Shown: positions 35,807 to 45,618 of the stretch, piece after piece
How the letters are laid out: the number at the start of each line of letters is the position of its first letter
Numbering within the stretch: the stretch's first letter is position 1
Assembly (NCBI RefSeq): GCF_009547075.1
Contig: NZ_WIPH01000008.1
Span: forward strand, 49,107-113,106
Direction of reading: 5' to 3'
Source: Gluconobacter aidae
GTDB taxonomy: Bacteria > Pseudomonadota > Alphaproteobacteria > Acetobacterales > Acetobacteraceae
Length of the DNA stretch: 64,000 bases
Made by a program: the position numbers and the translations under genes
The notes under the pieces: generated by a model
What the model saw: only the letters and a program-made list of their open reading frames with translations
Database searches by the model: none
Told to the model about the DNA's origin: nothing

Positions 35807-36599
35807 TTTCATGCGCCATGCCTTTGTGGGGGCAGCGGTTGTGTCGGTTCTGGCGGGGACGGTGGGCTGGTTCCTGATGCTGCGGCGTCAGGCATTCGCG
35901 GCGCATGCGCTGTCGCATATCGGCTTCAGCGGGGCTGCCGGAGCGGTCTGGCTAGGCTTTCCGCCGCTTTCGGGGATGGTGGTGTTCAGCCTGATGGCGG
36001 GGTTCGTCATTGGGGCCGAACGCGAAGGCGAGCGCGGGATTCCCGCCCAGCGCGACAGTACGATCGGGCTTGTGCTCGCGGCCAGTCTGGGGCTTGGGGC
36101 GTGGTTTCTGCATATGAGCAACCGGGGCTCCAGCCTTGCGACCACATTGCTGTTCGGGGATGTTCTGGGCATTGATGTGCCGACGCTGGAGGCGCTGTGC
36201 GGGGTGGCCGTGCTGTGTCTGGGGGTGCTGGCGTTCCTGGGACGCAGGCTGCTGTTTGCCAGTCTGGCGCCGGAGGTGGCGCGGGCACGGGGTGTTCCGG
36301 CGCGGCTGGTGTCGGTGGTGTTCATGGCCGTGGCGGCGCTGGCCTGTGCGGCCTGTGCGGAAGTGGCCGGAGCACTTCTGGCGTTCAGCCTGATGATTGG
36401 CCCGGCGGCAACGGCTCTCAGGCTCGGGCTGGGACCGCTGGCCGGGATATCGGTTTCTGTCGGGCTGGCGTTGGGGCTGTCCTGGGGTGGACTGATGCTG
36501 TCCTGGGTAACGGACGCGCCTGTCCCGTTCTGGATCGGGCTTGGTGCTGCCCTGTCTTACGCTCTGGCCGATCTGTGGGGGCGTTTCAGAAGTTCGTAA
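35793..36599 (+). CDS. znuB: Zinc/manganese ABC transporter permease
   Basis: 268 residues from MFEFDFMRHAFVGAAVVSVL, a typical ABC-3 family start. Seven or eight hydrophobic segments follow, with MLRRQAFAAHALSHIGFSG, DSTIGLVLAASLGLG and LLFGDVLGIDVPTLEAL. These match ZnuB/TroC-like membrane proteins. The end overlaps the stop of a small convergent gene by 14 bases. Confidence 0.87.
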   Translation: MFEFDFMRHAFVGAAVVSVLAGTVGWFLMLRRQAFAAHALSHIGFSGAAGAVWLGFPPLSGMVVFSLMAGFVIGAEREGERGIPAQRDSTIGLVLAASLGLGAWFLHMSNRGSSLATTLLFGDVLGIDVPTLEALCGVAVLCLGVLAFLGRRLLFASLAPEVARARGVPARLVSVVFMAVAALACAACAEVAGALLAFSLMIGPAATALRLGLGPLAGISVSVGLALGLSWGGLMLSWVTDAPVPFWIGLGAALSYALADLWGRFRSS

Positions 36600-36714
36600 G
36601 ATGCGCCAGCTTGAAATGTACCAGCAGGATGAAGGCGACCAGCAGCACATGCATGATGATCAGGGCTTTGGTGCCAATGACCGGGACATCGTTGGTGGTA
36701 TCGGGCGTCTGCAT
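36586..36714 (-). CDS. Small single-span membrane protein, unknown
   Basis: About 42 residues from MQTPDTTNDVPVIG with AGGATAGGG just upstream; the frame is open back to 36840. One hydrophobic helix (ALIIMHVLLVAFILLVHF) ends in a short basic/aromatic tail. The sequence is not recognised and is short enough to be chance, but the ribosome-binding site and helix are suggestive. Confidence 0.35.
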   Translation of the reverse strand: MQTPDTTNDVPVIGTKALIIMHVLLVAFILLVHFKLAHLTNF

Positions 36715-36865
36715 GACCCTATCCTGACGGGATTGGGGTGGTTGCGTCAATCCTGATCGCATCACTGGATCATTTTGTACTGTTTTCCGATATTTTCCAG
36801 GTGGTTTTCGGACGTTTTTCCGGCGGGACTGAAAAACCATCCGTTTCGTGATATGTTATGTCGTC

Positions 36866-38350
36866 ATGGAAAACGATACGAAAACAGTCCGAACCGGACG
36901 GGAGACAGTTGATCCCGCTTCCGTCGAAGTTTCTCCCAATGCCAAGCTGATGCTGATTCTGGCTGCCGTGGTCGCTGCGATCTGTGGCGGTCTTTACGGC
37001 TATGATACCGGCATCATCTCCGGAACCCTGCCCCTGATCGGTGATGATTTCCACCTGAATGCGGCCATGAAGGAATGGGTTGCATCGGCTATTCTGCTGG
37101 GAGCGATCTTCGGGGCATTCGGGGCGGGCAGCCTGTCGGAGAAATTCGGACGGCGGAATACAACCTGTCTGGTCAGTGGCGTGTTCGTGGCAGGGGCAAC
37201 GGCCTGTTCGCTGGCGCCGGATGTCTGGAGCCTGATTGCGGCGCGTTTTGTGCTGGGACTGGCTGTTGGTGGTTCGACGCAGGTCGTACCGATGTATATT
37301 TCCGAACTGGCGCCGCAGGAGCGTCGTGGCACGCTGGTCACGATGTTCAATGTGGCGATTGGCCTGGGCATTCTGATCGCCAACATTATCGGCTTTACGG
37401 AACGCGTGGCCTGGGGCTGGCGCCCAATGGTGGGCATTGCGGCTATTCCGGCGGCGATCGTGTTCGTTTCCATGTTCTTCATGCCCAAGAGCCCGCGCTG
37501 GGTGGCTGAAAATGAAGGCATGAAGAATGCCATCATCCAGCTTGGGCGCATTCGTACGACCAAGCGGGCCATCCGCCGGGAAGTCCAAACCATTCGCGAG
37601 AATGCGGAAGGGATCGAGCAGAAGAACCGTGGCTGGCGCGGTCTGTTCCAGCCCTGGGTACGGCCTGCGCTCGTGGCGGCCCTTGGCGTTGCGTTCTTCA
37701 CGCAGTGCGGCGGGCTGGAGATGATGATCTACTATACGCCGACCTTCCTGAATGATGCGGGTTTTGGCACGTCCTCGGCTCTTCTGGCATCGCTGGGTGT
37801 GGCGGTGATCTACTGCATCATGACGTTCCTGGGCTGTATGTTCGTGGACCGGATTGGTCGTCGCCGCCTGATGCTCATCATGGGGCCGGGTGCTGCGCTG
37901 TCGCTCGTGGGGCTTGGCGTGATGTTCCTGAGCCATCCGGCTCCAGGCAGTGTAGGCGCCTACATGATCGTCGTGTTCCTGCTGCTGTTCATGATGTTCA
38001 ATTCCGGTGGCATTCAGGTCTGTGGCTGGCTGCTGGGGGCGGAGATGTTCCCGCTCTCGATGCGTGGACAGGCGACGTCGCTTCATGCCGCGACGCTGTG
38101 GGGGGCTGACCTGCTGGTGACCAGCACGGCGCTGAGCATGGCCCAAGCCATCGGGCTGAGCTGGACGATGTGGTTCTATGCGTTCGTCAATATCGCGTCT
38201 GTGGTTTTCGTGTTCTTCTTCGTACCGGAGACGGCCGGAGCGTCTCTGGAAGACATTGAGGAGGCGCTGATCGAAAAGCGTTTCCGTCCGACGCGGGGGA
38301 ATACGCGTATCGTGCAGAGCGAGGACGAGGACGTTGAAGCCGCTGCATGA
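36866..38350 (+). CDS. MFS sugar porter
   Basis: About 494 residues from MENDTKTVR (ATG at 36848 is also in frame). Twelve membrane segments with sugar-porter signatures: GGLYGYDTGIISGTLPLIG, ARFVLGLAVGGSTQVVPMYI, SELAPQERRGTLVTMFN, PKSPRWVAENEG, RIGRRRLMLIMG and FVPETAGASLEDIEEAL. It is like GalP/XylE/AraE H+-sugar symporters and would bring pentoses, hexoses or polyols into the cytoplasm, in a cell that oxidises most sugars in the periplasm. Confidence 0.9.
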   Translation: MENDTKTVRTGRETVDPASVEVSPNAKLMLILAAVVAAICGGLYGYDTGIISGTLPLIGDDFHLNAAMKEWVASAILLGAIFGAFGAGSLSEKFGRRNTTCLVSGVFVAGATACSLAPDVWSLIAARFVLGLAVGGSTQVVPMYISELAPQERRGTLVTMFNVAIGLGILIANIIGFTERVAWGWRPMVGIAAIPAAIVFVSMFFMPKSPRWVAENEGMKNAIIQLGRIRTTKRAIRREVQTIRENAEGIEQKNRGWRGLFQPWVRPALVAALGVAFFTQCGGLEMMIYYTPTFLNDAGFGTSSALLASLGVAVIYCIMTFLGCMFVDRIGRRRLMLIMGPGAALSLVGLGVMFLSHPAPGSVGAYMIVVFLLLFMMFNSGGIQVCGWLLGAEMFPLSMRGQATSLHAATLWGADLLVTSTALSMAQAIGLSWTMWFYAFVNIASVVFVFFFVPETAGASLEDIEEALIEKRFRPTRGNTRIVQSEDEDVEAAA

Positions 38351-38384
38351 TAGGCTTTCCCCTTCATAACGGAGGGGAGTGGCT

Positions 38385-38825
38385 ATGACGGATGTTATCG
38401 CGCAAAGGGTTGCTGCCGCACGATGTGGCAGCAACCCTTCTGTTATCGGGCGTATGAAATCGGGCTGGCTCGTGATTGGCGAGACGCAGCCGCTGCCGGG
38501 ATATTGCCAGCTTCTGGCCGACCCGGTCGTGCCGACGATCAATGATCTTCAGGGTGAAGCCAGAACACAGTATCTCGCGGACATGGCGGCGATTGGAGAT
38601 GCGCTGCTGGCCGTTACCGACGCCGTGCGGATCAATTACGAGACCTGGTGCAATCTGGCACCGTCCCTGCACACCCACATTGTCCCGCGCTATGCCTCCG
38701 AAGATCCGGAGAAAGCCACGCGCCCGGCGGGGACGGTCTATGACTACGATGCAGCGCGGCCGTTCAGTCTGGAGCAGGACGGATCGTTCATGGAGGCCAT
38801 GCGGCGTTATCTGGATCTAGCGTGA
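38385..38825 (+). CDS. HIT-like (Ap4A hydrolase-type) family protein
   Basis: 146 residues from the ATG at 38385, nine bases after GGAGG; an in-frame GTG at 38379 is less well placed. The fold is suggested by SGWLVIGETQPLPGYCQLLADP, PTINDL, VRINYETWCNLAPSLHTHIVPRY, whose HTHIVPR is close to the HxHxxP metal-free HIT-like histidine motif. Likely a nucleotide-phosphate hydrolase or transferase. Its end overlaps the glycosyltransferase gene by nine bases. Confidence 0.75.
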   Translation: MTDVIAQRVAAARCGSNPSVIGRMKSGWLVIGETQPLPGYCQLLADPVVPTINDLQGEARTQYLADMAAIGDALLAVTDAVRINYETWCNLAPSLHTHIVPRYASEDPEKATRPAGTVYDYDAARPFSLEQDGSFMEAMRRYLDLA

Positions 38826-39755
38826 GAGCAGATACCAGATCCGGAAGACGGTGGTTTCGGAGAATCTCTGCCGCCTGAGATCGCGGTGCTTGACGAGCAT
38901 GCGCAGTCGGGCCGCGAATGTCCGCGCGGCTGCAATGTCTTTCAGCAGGCTCAAGGCCGGAGCGGACAGGTTTTCCGGATTGTTCAGCAGATGCGTCACG
39001 TTGGAGTGGAAGATCGTCATGAAGACTTTCGGTCCACGACGGCAGGCGGCCCAGGCGCGTCTGATGAAGGAACCGGTTGCACCAACGGTGTTGTGGGCGT
39101 GCTGACGGTAGTAGCTGACGCAGCGGTTGTCGAAAATGATCTCTCCGTCGGCTGCGGCCGTCAGGAGATAGGCCCACCAGTCATGCAGGACCGAAGGCGG
39201 GGGCGGCGTGTTCCGCATCAGGCTGTGGGTTGCGGCGTTCAGCAGGATGGTGTGGCCGGTTGCGATATTCTGCGTCAGGGCCGCCGGAAAATCGGGTCTG
39301 CGGCGCAGGGGGGCGGATTCCTGGAAAATGACGAGATCCGCATCTGTCAGATACTGCCGGGCGCAATACAGGGTCGGCTTTTCGGCCGGGCGACGGCTGA
39401 TGGCATCGAGGGCCCATTCCAGCTTCCGTGGTTCCCAGATGTCGTCCTGATCGGCAAAGGCGACATACGGCGTGGTGGGGATGGCGTCGAGCAGATGCGT
39501 GTAGGATCCCGCGACGCCCAGACGGCGGTGAGAGGTCGTGATTTCGACGCATCGCCCCTTTCCGGCGCCTTCGGCAAAGGCACGCATCCGCTCCCGAGAG
39601 GAATCGGTTGAGGCGTCATCGCGCCAGTAAAGCGTCCAGTCAGGGTGGGTCTGGGCCAGAATGCTCGAAAGCTGCGCGTCCAGATAGGTCTCGCCATTGT
39701 AGAGCGACAGGAGAATGGCGACCTGACGTGAAAATTCCGCCCTTTTCTGTGTCAT
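38817..39755 (-). CDS. Glycosyltransferase family 2 (rhamnosyltransferase-like)
   Basis: 312 residues from MTQKRAEFSRQVAILLSLYN; the longer frame to 39812 is unlikely. GT-A features are VAILLSLYNGETYLDAQLSS, WRDDASTDSS and YVAFADQDDIWEPRKLEWAL (DxD-type metal site). The C-terminal part (NTPPPPSVLHDWWAYLLTAA) is like rhamnosyltransferases of O-antigen clusters. It is the last gene after rfbBACD, so it probably uses dTDP-L-rhamnose made by that operon. Confidence 0.85.
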   Translation of the reverse strand: MTQKRAEFSRQVAILLSLYNGETYLDAQLSSILAQTHPDWTLYWRDDASTDSSRERMRAFAEGAGKGRCVEITTSHRRLGVAGSYTHLLDAIPTTPYVAFADQDDIWEPRKLEWALDAISRRPAEKPTLYCARQYLTDADLVIFQESAPLRRRPDFPAALTQNIATGHTILLNAATHSLMRNTPPPPSVLHDWWAYLLTAAADGEIIFDNRCVSYYRQHAHNTVGATGSFIRRAWAACRRGPKVFMTIFHSNVTHLLNNPENLSAPALSLLKDIAAARTFAARLRMLVKHRDLRRQRFSETTVFRIWYLLSR

Positions 39756-39866
39756 GTTCCGGCACCTGGGTATGAGGCCGAAAGAGGGGAAAAGGGAATC
39801 ATTCGGACGCAACGAAAGAAAGGGTGGCAGTTGGTTGCCCTTCTGTTTGAAAAGGGCGGTAACAGG

Positions 39867-40769
39867 TCAGGCTTCGGAAAACAGCCTGTGAACGATGGTT
39901 TTCACGCTGTGACGCCAATCTGGCATTTTTATGCCGAAAATGCGATGCAGTTTCGAATTGTCCATCCGGGAGTCCTGCGGACGCTTGGCAGGCGTGGGCC
40001 AGTCCTCGGTGCGGATGGCGTTGACCCGCGGCATGGTCTGGCCATGTTTCGCGGCTTCTTCCAGTGCCGCGACGGCCAGGCCGTGCCATGTGGTTTCGCC
40101 GGTTCCACTGGCGTGGAAAATGCCGCGATATTCCGGCTTCCAGCCATCGCGCTCGATCAGGGCGATGATGGCGAGAATGGCTTCGGCCAGATCGTCCGAA
40201 CTGGTCGGGTTGCCTTTCTGGTCTCCTACGACCTTGAGCACGGGATTTTTCGCGCCCGCATTTATCATGGTGCGCACGAAGTTTTTGCCGTGGGCCGAAT
40301 AGACCCAGGCCGTACGCAGGATGATGCTCTTGATGTTGGCGGTCAGGACGGCCTGTTCGCCCTCGGCTTTGGTGCGGCCATACACCGTCTCGGGAGAGGT
40401 GGCATCGTCTTCGGTATAGGGCGTGCCCTTGTCGCCGGAGAAGACATAGTCGGTCGAGACGTGGATGAACGGGATGTCCGCTTTCGCACAGGCTGCGGCA
40501 AGCGCGGCCGGCCCGGTGTTGTTGGCGCGTTCGGCGCCATCCTTCTTGGTTTCGGCCAGATCAACAGCCGTCCAGGCGGCAGCGTTCACGACCACTGACG
40601 GCTTGTACTTCTCCATCGTGGCGGCAATGGTTTCCGGGCGGTCGAAATCGAATTCCGGACGGCCGACGCGGGTGATGCGCTCATTGCTGAGATTCTGAAA
40701 GGACGTCGCAAGCTGGCCGTTGCCGCCCGTGACGAGAATGGGACCTGTGCTGGACATCGTCATGCTCAC
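39867..40769 (-). CDS. rfbD: dTDP-4-dehydrorhamnose reductase
   Basis: 300 residues. Rossmann motif ILVTGGNGQLATSFQNL, then NAAAWTAVDLAETKKDGA, HVSTDYVFSGDKGTPYTEDD and the YGRTKAEGEQAVL Tyr/Lys pair. It makes dTDP-L-rhamnose in the last step of the pathway. The start overlaps the rfbC stop by four bases. Confidence 0.95.
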   Translation of the reverse strand: MSMTMSSTGPILVTGGNGQLATSFQNLSNERITRVGRPEFDFDRPETIAATMEKYKPSVVVNAAAWTAVDLAETKKDGAERANNTGPAALAAACAKADIPFIHVSTDYVFSGDKGTPYTEDDATSPETVYGRTKAEGEQAVLTANIKSIILRTAWVYSAHGKNFVRTMINAGAKNPVLKVVGDQKGNPTSSDDLAEAILAIIALIERDGWKPEYRGIFHASGTGETTWHGLAVAALEEAAKHGQTMPRVNAIRTEDWPTPAKRPQDSRMDNSKLHRIFGIKMPDWRHSVKTIVHRLFSEA

Positions 40770-41329
40770 TTTTCGTACGAGAACCAGCTCCTGGATTCTG
40801 CAAAATGCGGTGCGATCTTGTCCTTGTCGGACAGGATGGCGTCAGTTTCAGAAACGGGCCAGTCGATCTTCAGTTCCGGGCAGTTCCAGATGACGGCACG
40901 TTCGGAAGCCTTGCTGTAGAGCGAGGTGCATTTGTACTGCACTTCGGTGTTCTCTTCGAGCGTGACGAAGCCGTGCAGGAAGCCGGGTGGAATCCAGAGC
41001 TGGGACCAGTTGTCGGCGGAAAGCTCGGCGCCGACCCATTTGCCGTAGGTCGGCGACCCCATGCGGGCATCGACGGCCACGTCCCAGATTGCGCCACGGG
41101 TGACTCGGACGAGTTTGCCCTGCTCGTAAGGGGCAAGCTGGCAGTGAAGGCCACGCACGACGCCTTTCGGGCGGGAGAGGCTCTGGTTGTCCTGGACGAA
41201 AGGCAGGTCGATGCCGGCCTCGCCCATGCTCTCCACATTGTAGGTTTCGGAGAAGAAGCCGCGATTGTCACCAAAACGGGGAGGCATGACGAGAATGACC
41301 TCTGGAATGGAAAGACGTTCGACTTTCAT
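40766..41329 (-). CDS. rfbC: dTDP-4-dehydrorhamnose 3,5-epimerase
   Basis: 187 residues from MKVERLSIPEVILVMPPRFG (an upstream ATG at 41398 adds 23 residues without family support). Cupin features RGFFSETYN, QDNQSLSRPKGVVRGLHCQL with the catalytic His, and WVGAELSADNWSQLWIPPGF are intact. The epimerase acts on dTDP-4-keto-6-deoxyglucose. It follows rfbA by 102 bases. Confidence 0.94.
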   Translation of the reverse strand: MKVERLSIPEVILVMPPRFGDNRGFFSETYNVESMGEAGIDLPFVQDNQSLSRPKGVVRGLHCQLAPYEQGKLVRVTRGAIWDVAVDARMGSPTYGKWVGAELSADNWSQLWIPPGFLHGFVTLEENTEVQYKCTSLYSKASERAVIWNCPELKIDWPVSETDAILSDKDKIAPHFAESRSWFSYEK

Positions 41330-41431
41330 GCTCTGAAAATCCCTGTTTCGAAAATCATGTCGTGAAAAATGGTCACGAAAAAATGGTTCCGGATGCAAAA
41401 AGATGCAGAAAACCGGAACCGTATGAAGAAA

Positions 41432-42322
41432 TCAGCTGTCGGCCAGTTCCCGCAGAAGGCGACCGAGTTCGGTCTTGCCCATTTCCTTCGCGTGTTCGCG
41501 AAGCTGGTCGGCCGTGATGAACTTGTTGCGGAAAGCCACTTCTGCGGGGGAGCCGACCAGCATGCCCTGACGGGACTGGATGGTCTGCACGAAGGTTCCG
41601 GCCTGCATCAGGCTGTCGGGCATTCCGGCATCGAGCCAGGCGCAGCCGCGGCCCAGACGGTCCACCTGAAGGGTGCCTTCTTCGAGATACATGCGGTTGA
41701 GATCGGTGATTTCCAGTTCACCCCGGGCGCTGGGCTTCACCTTTTTGGCGAAGTCCACGACGCGGTTGTCGTAGAAATACAGACCCGTGATGGCCCAGTT
41801 GGAGTCCGGATGGGTCGGCTTTTCCTCGACCTTCAGGGCCCGGCCACTCTCGTCGAAGGAAACCACGCCGTAACGCTCGGGGTCACGGACCTGATAGGCG
41901 AAGACCGTGGCACCCTGCGGACGGTTCGACGCGGCACGCAGAAGAACGCCCAGATGTTCGGAGAAGATCAGGTTGTCGCCCAGCGCCAGGGCACAGGGGG
42001 CGCCCTGAATCCAGTCTTCGGCGATCAGGAAGGCCTGCGCCAGACCGTCCGGGGAGGGCTGGACGCGATATTCGAAGGTGACGCCGAACTGGGAACCGTC
42101 ACCCAGCAGGCGCTGGAACTGCGGCATGTCATGGGGCGTCGTGATGATCATGATGTCCCGGATTCCCGCCAGCATCAGCGTGGAAAGAGGGTAATAGATC
42201 ATCGGTTTGTCATAGACCGGAAGCAGCTGCTTGGAGGCTGCCATCGTCATCGGATACAGGCGTGTGCCCGAACCGCCGGCGAGGATGATGCCCTTCATGG
42301 GCTTGGTTTCGATGGTGCTCAC
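41432..42322 (-). CDS. rfbA: Glucose-1-phosphate thymidylyltransferase
   Basis: 296 residues from a GTG at 42322, which overlaps the rfbB stop as GTGA and has GGGAG seven bases upstream. ATG at 42298 ([16 protein letters not shown]) is the alternative but has no ribosome-binding site. The nucleotide-binding loop [29 protein letters not shown] and [12 protein letters not shown] are conserved. It makes dTDP-glucose, the first step of rhamnose synthesis. Confidence 0.93.
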   Translation of the reverse strand: MSTIETKPMKGIILAGGSGTRLYPMTMAASKQLLPVYDKPMIYYPLSTLMLAGIRDIMIITTPHDMPQFQRLLGDGSQFGVTFEYRVQPSPDGLAQAFLIAEDWIQGAPCALALGDNLIFSEHLGVLLRAASNRPQGATVFAYQVRDPERYGVVSFDESGRALKVEEKPTHPDSNWAITGLYFYDNRVVDFAKKVKPSARGELEITDLNRMYLEEGTLQVDRLGRGCAWLDAGMPDSLMQAGTFVQTIQSRQGMLVGSPAEVAFRNKFITADQLREHAKEMGKTELGRLLRELADS

Positions 42323-43374
42323 TTGCTGGCTCCCAGTCTCTGGCCGGTATAGCGCTTGGAGCGGATTCCTTCCCACCAGGCGCGGTTGTCGAGATACCAC
42401 TGAACGGTCTTGCGCAGACCGCTTTCGAAATCATGCGTCGCTTTCCAGTCGAGTTCCTTCTCGGCATGGGATGGGTCGATCTCGTAGCGGAAATCATGGC
42501 CGGGGCGGTCGGTGACGAAGCGGATCAGGCGTTCGCGCGGGCCGGCCGGGTCCGGCTGAAGCTCGTCGAGAACGGCGCAGATTTTCTTGACGACTTCAAG
42601 ATTGGTGCGGGGCTGGCGGGCGCCGATGGCGTAGGTCTCGCCCGGCTTGCCGATTTCGACAGCCTTGACGAGTGCCTCGGCATGGTCTTCGACGAACAGC
42701 CAGTCGCGGACATTCTCGCCCTTGCCATAGACCGGAAGCTCACGCCCTTCGATGGCATTGATCGTGACCAGCGGGATCAGCTTCTCGGGGAAGTGCCAGA
42801 TGCCGTAATTGTTGGTGGTGTTGGTCACGAAGGTCGGCAGGCCGTAGGTGTGGAACCAGGCGCGGACCAGATGGTCGGACGAGGCCTTGGACGCCGAATA
42901 CGGGCTGCGCGGATCGTAGGGTGTGGTTTCAGTGAATGGCGGGTCATTCGGCTCGAGATGGCCGAATACTTCGTCCGTGGAAATGTGATGGAAGCGGAAG
43001 GTCTTCTTTTCGGCGTCTCCCAGTGTGTTCCAGTATTTCCGGGCGGCTTCGAGCAGGGAATACGTGCCGACGATGTTCGTCTGGATGAAGACGCCGGGTC
43101 CGTCGATCGATCGGTCCACATGGCTTTCCGCTGCGAGATGCATGACGGCGTCCGGGCGGTATTCCTCGAACAGGCGCTGCATTTCCACGCCGTTCACGAT
43201 GTTCGCGCGGGCATGGGAATACCGGGGATCGTCTGCGACTTCGCTGACCGTGTCTTCCGACGCCGCATAGGTCATGCAGTCGACGTTCAGAACCGAATGT
43301 TCAGTGTTCCGGATCAGATGGCGCACTACGGCCGATCCTATGAAGCCACAGCCGCCTGTCAGCAAAATCCGCAT
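42319..43374 (-). CDS. rfbB: dTDP-glucose 4,6-dehydratase
   Basis: 351 residues from [20 protein letters not shown], with GAGG before the start. NAD-binding GGCGFIGS, active-site [23 protein letters not shown] (Tyr-x3-Lys) and [16 protein letters not shown] are typical. First gene of the minus-strand rfbB-rfbA-rfbC-rfbD-glycosyltransferase operon that supplies rhamnose for surface polysaccharide. Confidence 0.95.
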   Translation of the reverse strand: MRILLTGGCGFIGSAVVRHLIRNTEHSVLNVDCMTYAASEDTVSEVADDPRYSHARANIVNGVEMQRLFEEYRPDAVMHLAAESHVDRSIDGPGVFIQTNIVGTYSLLEAARKYWNTLGDAEKKTFRFHHISTDEVFGHLEPNDPPFTETTPYDPRSPYSASKASSDHLVRAWFHTYGLPTFVTNTTNNYGIWHFPEKLIPLVTINAIEGRELPVYGKGENVRDWLFVEDHAEALVKAVEIGKPGETYAIGARQPRTNLEVVKKICAVLDELQPDPAGPRERLIRFVTDRPGHDFRYEIDPSHAEKELDWKATHDFESGLRKTVQWYLDNRAWWEGIRSKRYTGQRLGASK

Positions 43375-43423
43375 TTGAACCTCATTGGTTAATATCTGGG
43401 TTAGACCCCGGCAGAGTAAATTT

Positions 43424-43451
43424 ATCTTACAGTGTTGTTGAAACAGCGCAA
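43424..43451 (-). promoter_or_regulatory. Candidate promoter of the rfb operon
   Basis: On the minus strand TTGCGC (43446-43451) and TAAGAT (43424-43429) are 16 bases apart, about 50 bases ahead of rfbB, in the AT-richer part of the divergent region. Pattern match only. Confidence 0.38.
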
Positions 43452-43569
43452 ACAACGCCGGCATGTTTCTTTCCATACTTGAGAGAGGGTGTCGGGGAAT
43501 GCTTTCACTCTCGCGCTAACCGGGCTGATGGGCTAATCCCACAGGCGTGCGGAGGCAGGAGAGGCAGAC

Positions 43570-45618
43570 ATGCTGGCTGATACTTTGACACGCTCCCTGA
43601 CGGATGTTCTGGAGCGGCCCGATCTGCGGGTGATTGCGGATGGGCTGGTCCCGATCCTGGATGTGTCACTGCCACTTCCGTTCAGGATCGAGGGAGCGCT
43701 GGAACCGGGGCAGCCTTTCTGTCTGCGCACGGCAACGCTCAAGCTTGGCGGGCTGTGTCTTGAGGCGCCGCGTCTGGCGCCGACTTTCCTGCGGCATGCC
43801 GTCGAACTGATGCGGCTGCTGGAACCGGGTGCCAATCCGTATCTGGCCAGTTTTGCCGCAGCGCGGGTGGCGGCACTGTTTCATGCTCTGGATACAGGAG
43901 ATGTTGCGCCGCTTCCGGCCTGGCTTGTCGTTTTCAGTGATGATGTGCCGGATGCACGGGGTCTTATGCAGAGCTGGGAGACGCTCAGTGCGTTCCTGCC
44001 GGATGTGCCGTCCTTCACGCAGCATGAGGCCGAGCGTCTGCAAGGGGTTCTGACCCGGTTGTGGCCTGTTCTCGCGCCAGCCGAGACCTTGATGAGCGGT
44101 GGCGGAGATTCCCGGCTGGCCGTTGATCCGCATACCGGGCTGAACCGGTATTCCAGCTCCCATCGTCCCCGGCCCTGGGCGATCACTTTTGGGTCATCGA
44201 CGGCGTCTTCGCTGTCCGAACGCGGTTTCGGAGGCGCGGAATCCGCCCGACGCACCATGATGAGTGCGCTTTTGGCCAAGCAGGACCCGGATCTGGTGCA
44301 GGAAGGTGTTGTGCGCCGGGCCCGCGCGGCGATCGGGGCCCATTATGAGCTGCCGGAAGATGCGGTTCTGCTGTCGGCGTCCGGGACGGACTGTGAGCTT
44401 GCGGTTCTGGCGCTTGTCGCGGCGGGGACAGAGCGTCCGGTAACGTCCATCCTTCTGGCCCCCGATGAAACGGGCAGCGGGGTGCCTCTTGCGGCCTGTG
44501 GACGGCATTTCGCGACGGACAGTGCCTGTTCCATGCTGGTGGGCAAAGGCGAGGTGATCGAAGGGTTTTCTCCGGAGACGCGGCTGATTGGTGTTGATAT
44601 CCGTGCGGCTGATGGCACGGCGCGGCCTGTCGCGGAGATCAATGCGCAATGTGCGGCTCTTGTGCGACGCGAAGCGGCCGAGGGGCGGCATGTGCTGCTG
44701 CATCGGCTGGATCAGTCCAAGACCGGGCTTGCGGCGCCGGACATGGATCTTGTCTGGGAATTGGGTAGCGAGCTGGGCGATCAGCTCAGCGTGGTTGTGG
44801 ATGTCTGTCAGGCGCGACTGAGTCCGTCGCGGGTGGCGGACTGGGTGGAGCGGGGAATCATCGTCATGGTGACCGGCTCCAAGTTCTTTACCGGCCCACC
44901 GTTCTGCGGGGCCATTCTTCTTCCCCCCGCAATTCGCCGCCGCCTGCCGTCCCTGTCACTCCCCAAGGGATTGCGAGCCTATGGCAACCGGGATGAGTGG
45001 CCGGAGGGTGCGGATGCGTCAGCGCTCAATAACGGTCACAATATCGGACTGGCGCTGCGCTGGTATGCGGCTCTGGCGGAAATGGATGCACTGTTTGCGC
45101 TGCCCGATCCTGTCATTCATGGACGTCTGACCCGGTTCATGACGGAAGCCGTGGCGATGGTTAAGGCCCGTCCCGTCCTGACCATGCTGCCCATGGGAAC
45201 GCCTTTCGATGACGGGCGCTGGGATGCGGTTCCGACCATCCTGTCGTTTCTGGTGGAGGACCCGCATGCGCCCGGCCTGCCTCTTGCGCTGGAAGATGCG
45301 CGACGGCTGCATCGCTGGCTGAATGCGGATCTGTCGCCCTGGGTGACGGAAGGGGAGGGCAGTCTGCTCTGTGTTCTGGGACAGCCCGTCCCGGTGCCGC
45401 ATCCGCTGGTGGATGGGCCGGCGGGAGCGCTGCGTCTGTGTGCGGGGGCGCGGCTTGTGTCGGGTGAGCCGTCGCATGAAGGGCTGGACGAGGAGCGCCG
45501 GCTTCAGCGCGAATGCATGGATGCGCGCCGGGTACTTGGAAAACTGGAACTGATCCTGAAACACTGGGATGTTCTGCTGGACGTGAACCCCGTCCCCCGT
45601 TACGCCCCATTAGTATGA
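43570..45618 (+). CDS. Uncharacterised fold-type I PLP-dependent enzyme-like protein
   Basis: 682 residues, much longer than usual aminotransferases. The first 190 or so residues match nothing I know. The rest resembles class V aminotransferases/cysteine desulfurases: SASGTDCELAVLALVA (cofactor phosphate loop, S271-G272-T273), VVVDVCQARLSP with D411 as pyridine-nitrogen Asp, and VMVTGSKFFTGPPFCGAILL with K438 as likely Schiff-base Lys. The Asp-to-Lys spacing of 27 is normal. A C-terminal 180-residue region follows. The stop overlaps the next gene's ATG (ATGA). The substrate is unknown. Promoter signals must lie in the 195 bases between it and rfbB. Confidence 0.7.
   Translation: MLADTLTRSLTDVLERPDLRVIADGLVPILDVSLPLPFRIEGALEPGQPFCLRTATLKLGGLCLEAPRLAPTFLRHAVELMRLLEPGANPYLASFAAARVAALFHALDTGDVAPLPAWLVVFSDDVPDARGLMQSWETLSAFLPDVPSFTQHEAERLQGVLTRLWPVLAPAETLMSGGGDSRLAVDPHTGLNRYSSSHRPRPWAITFGSSTASSLSERGFGGAESARRTMMSALLAKQDPDLVQEGVVRRARAAIGAHYELPEDAVLLSASGTDCELAVLALVAAGTERPVTSILLAPDETGSGVPLAACGRHFATDSACSMLVGKGEVIEGFSPETRLIGVDIRAADGTARPVAEINAQCAALVRREAAEGRHVLLHRLDQSKTGLAAPDMDLVWELGSELGDQLSVVVDVCQARLSPSRVADWVERGIIVMVTGSKFFTGPPFCGAILLPPAIRRRLPSLSLPKGLRAYGNRDEWPEGADASALNNGHNIGLALRWYAALAEMDALFALPDPVIHGRLTRFMTEAVAMVKARPVLTMLPMGTPFDDGRWDAVPTILSFLVEDPHAPGLPLALEDARRLHRWLNADLSPWVTEGEGSLLCVLGQPVPVPHPLVDGPAGALRLCAGARLVSGEPSHEGLDEERRLQRECMDARRVLGKLELILKHWDVLLDVNPVPRYAPLV

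Noticed and set aside
36770..38542. 590-codon minus-strand frame
   Set aside because: Exactly antisense to the sugar porter, with low-complexity His/Arg-rich product; a shadow of a GC-rich gene.
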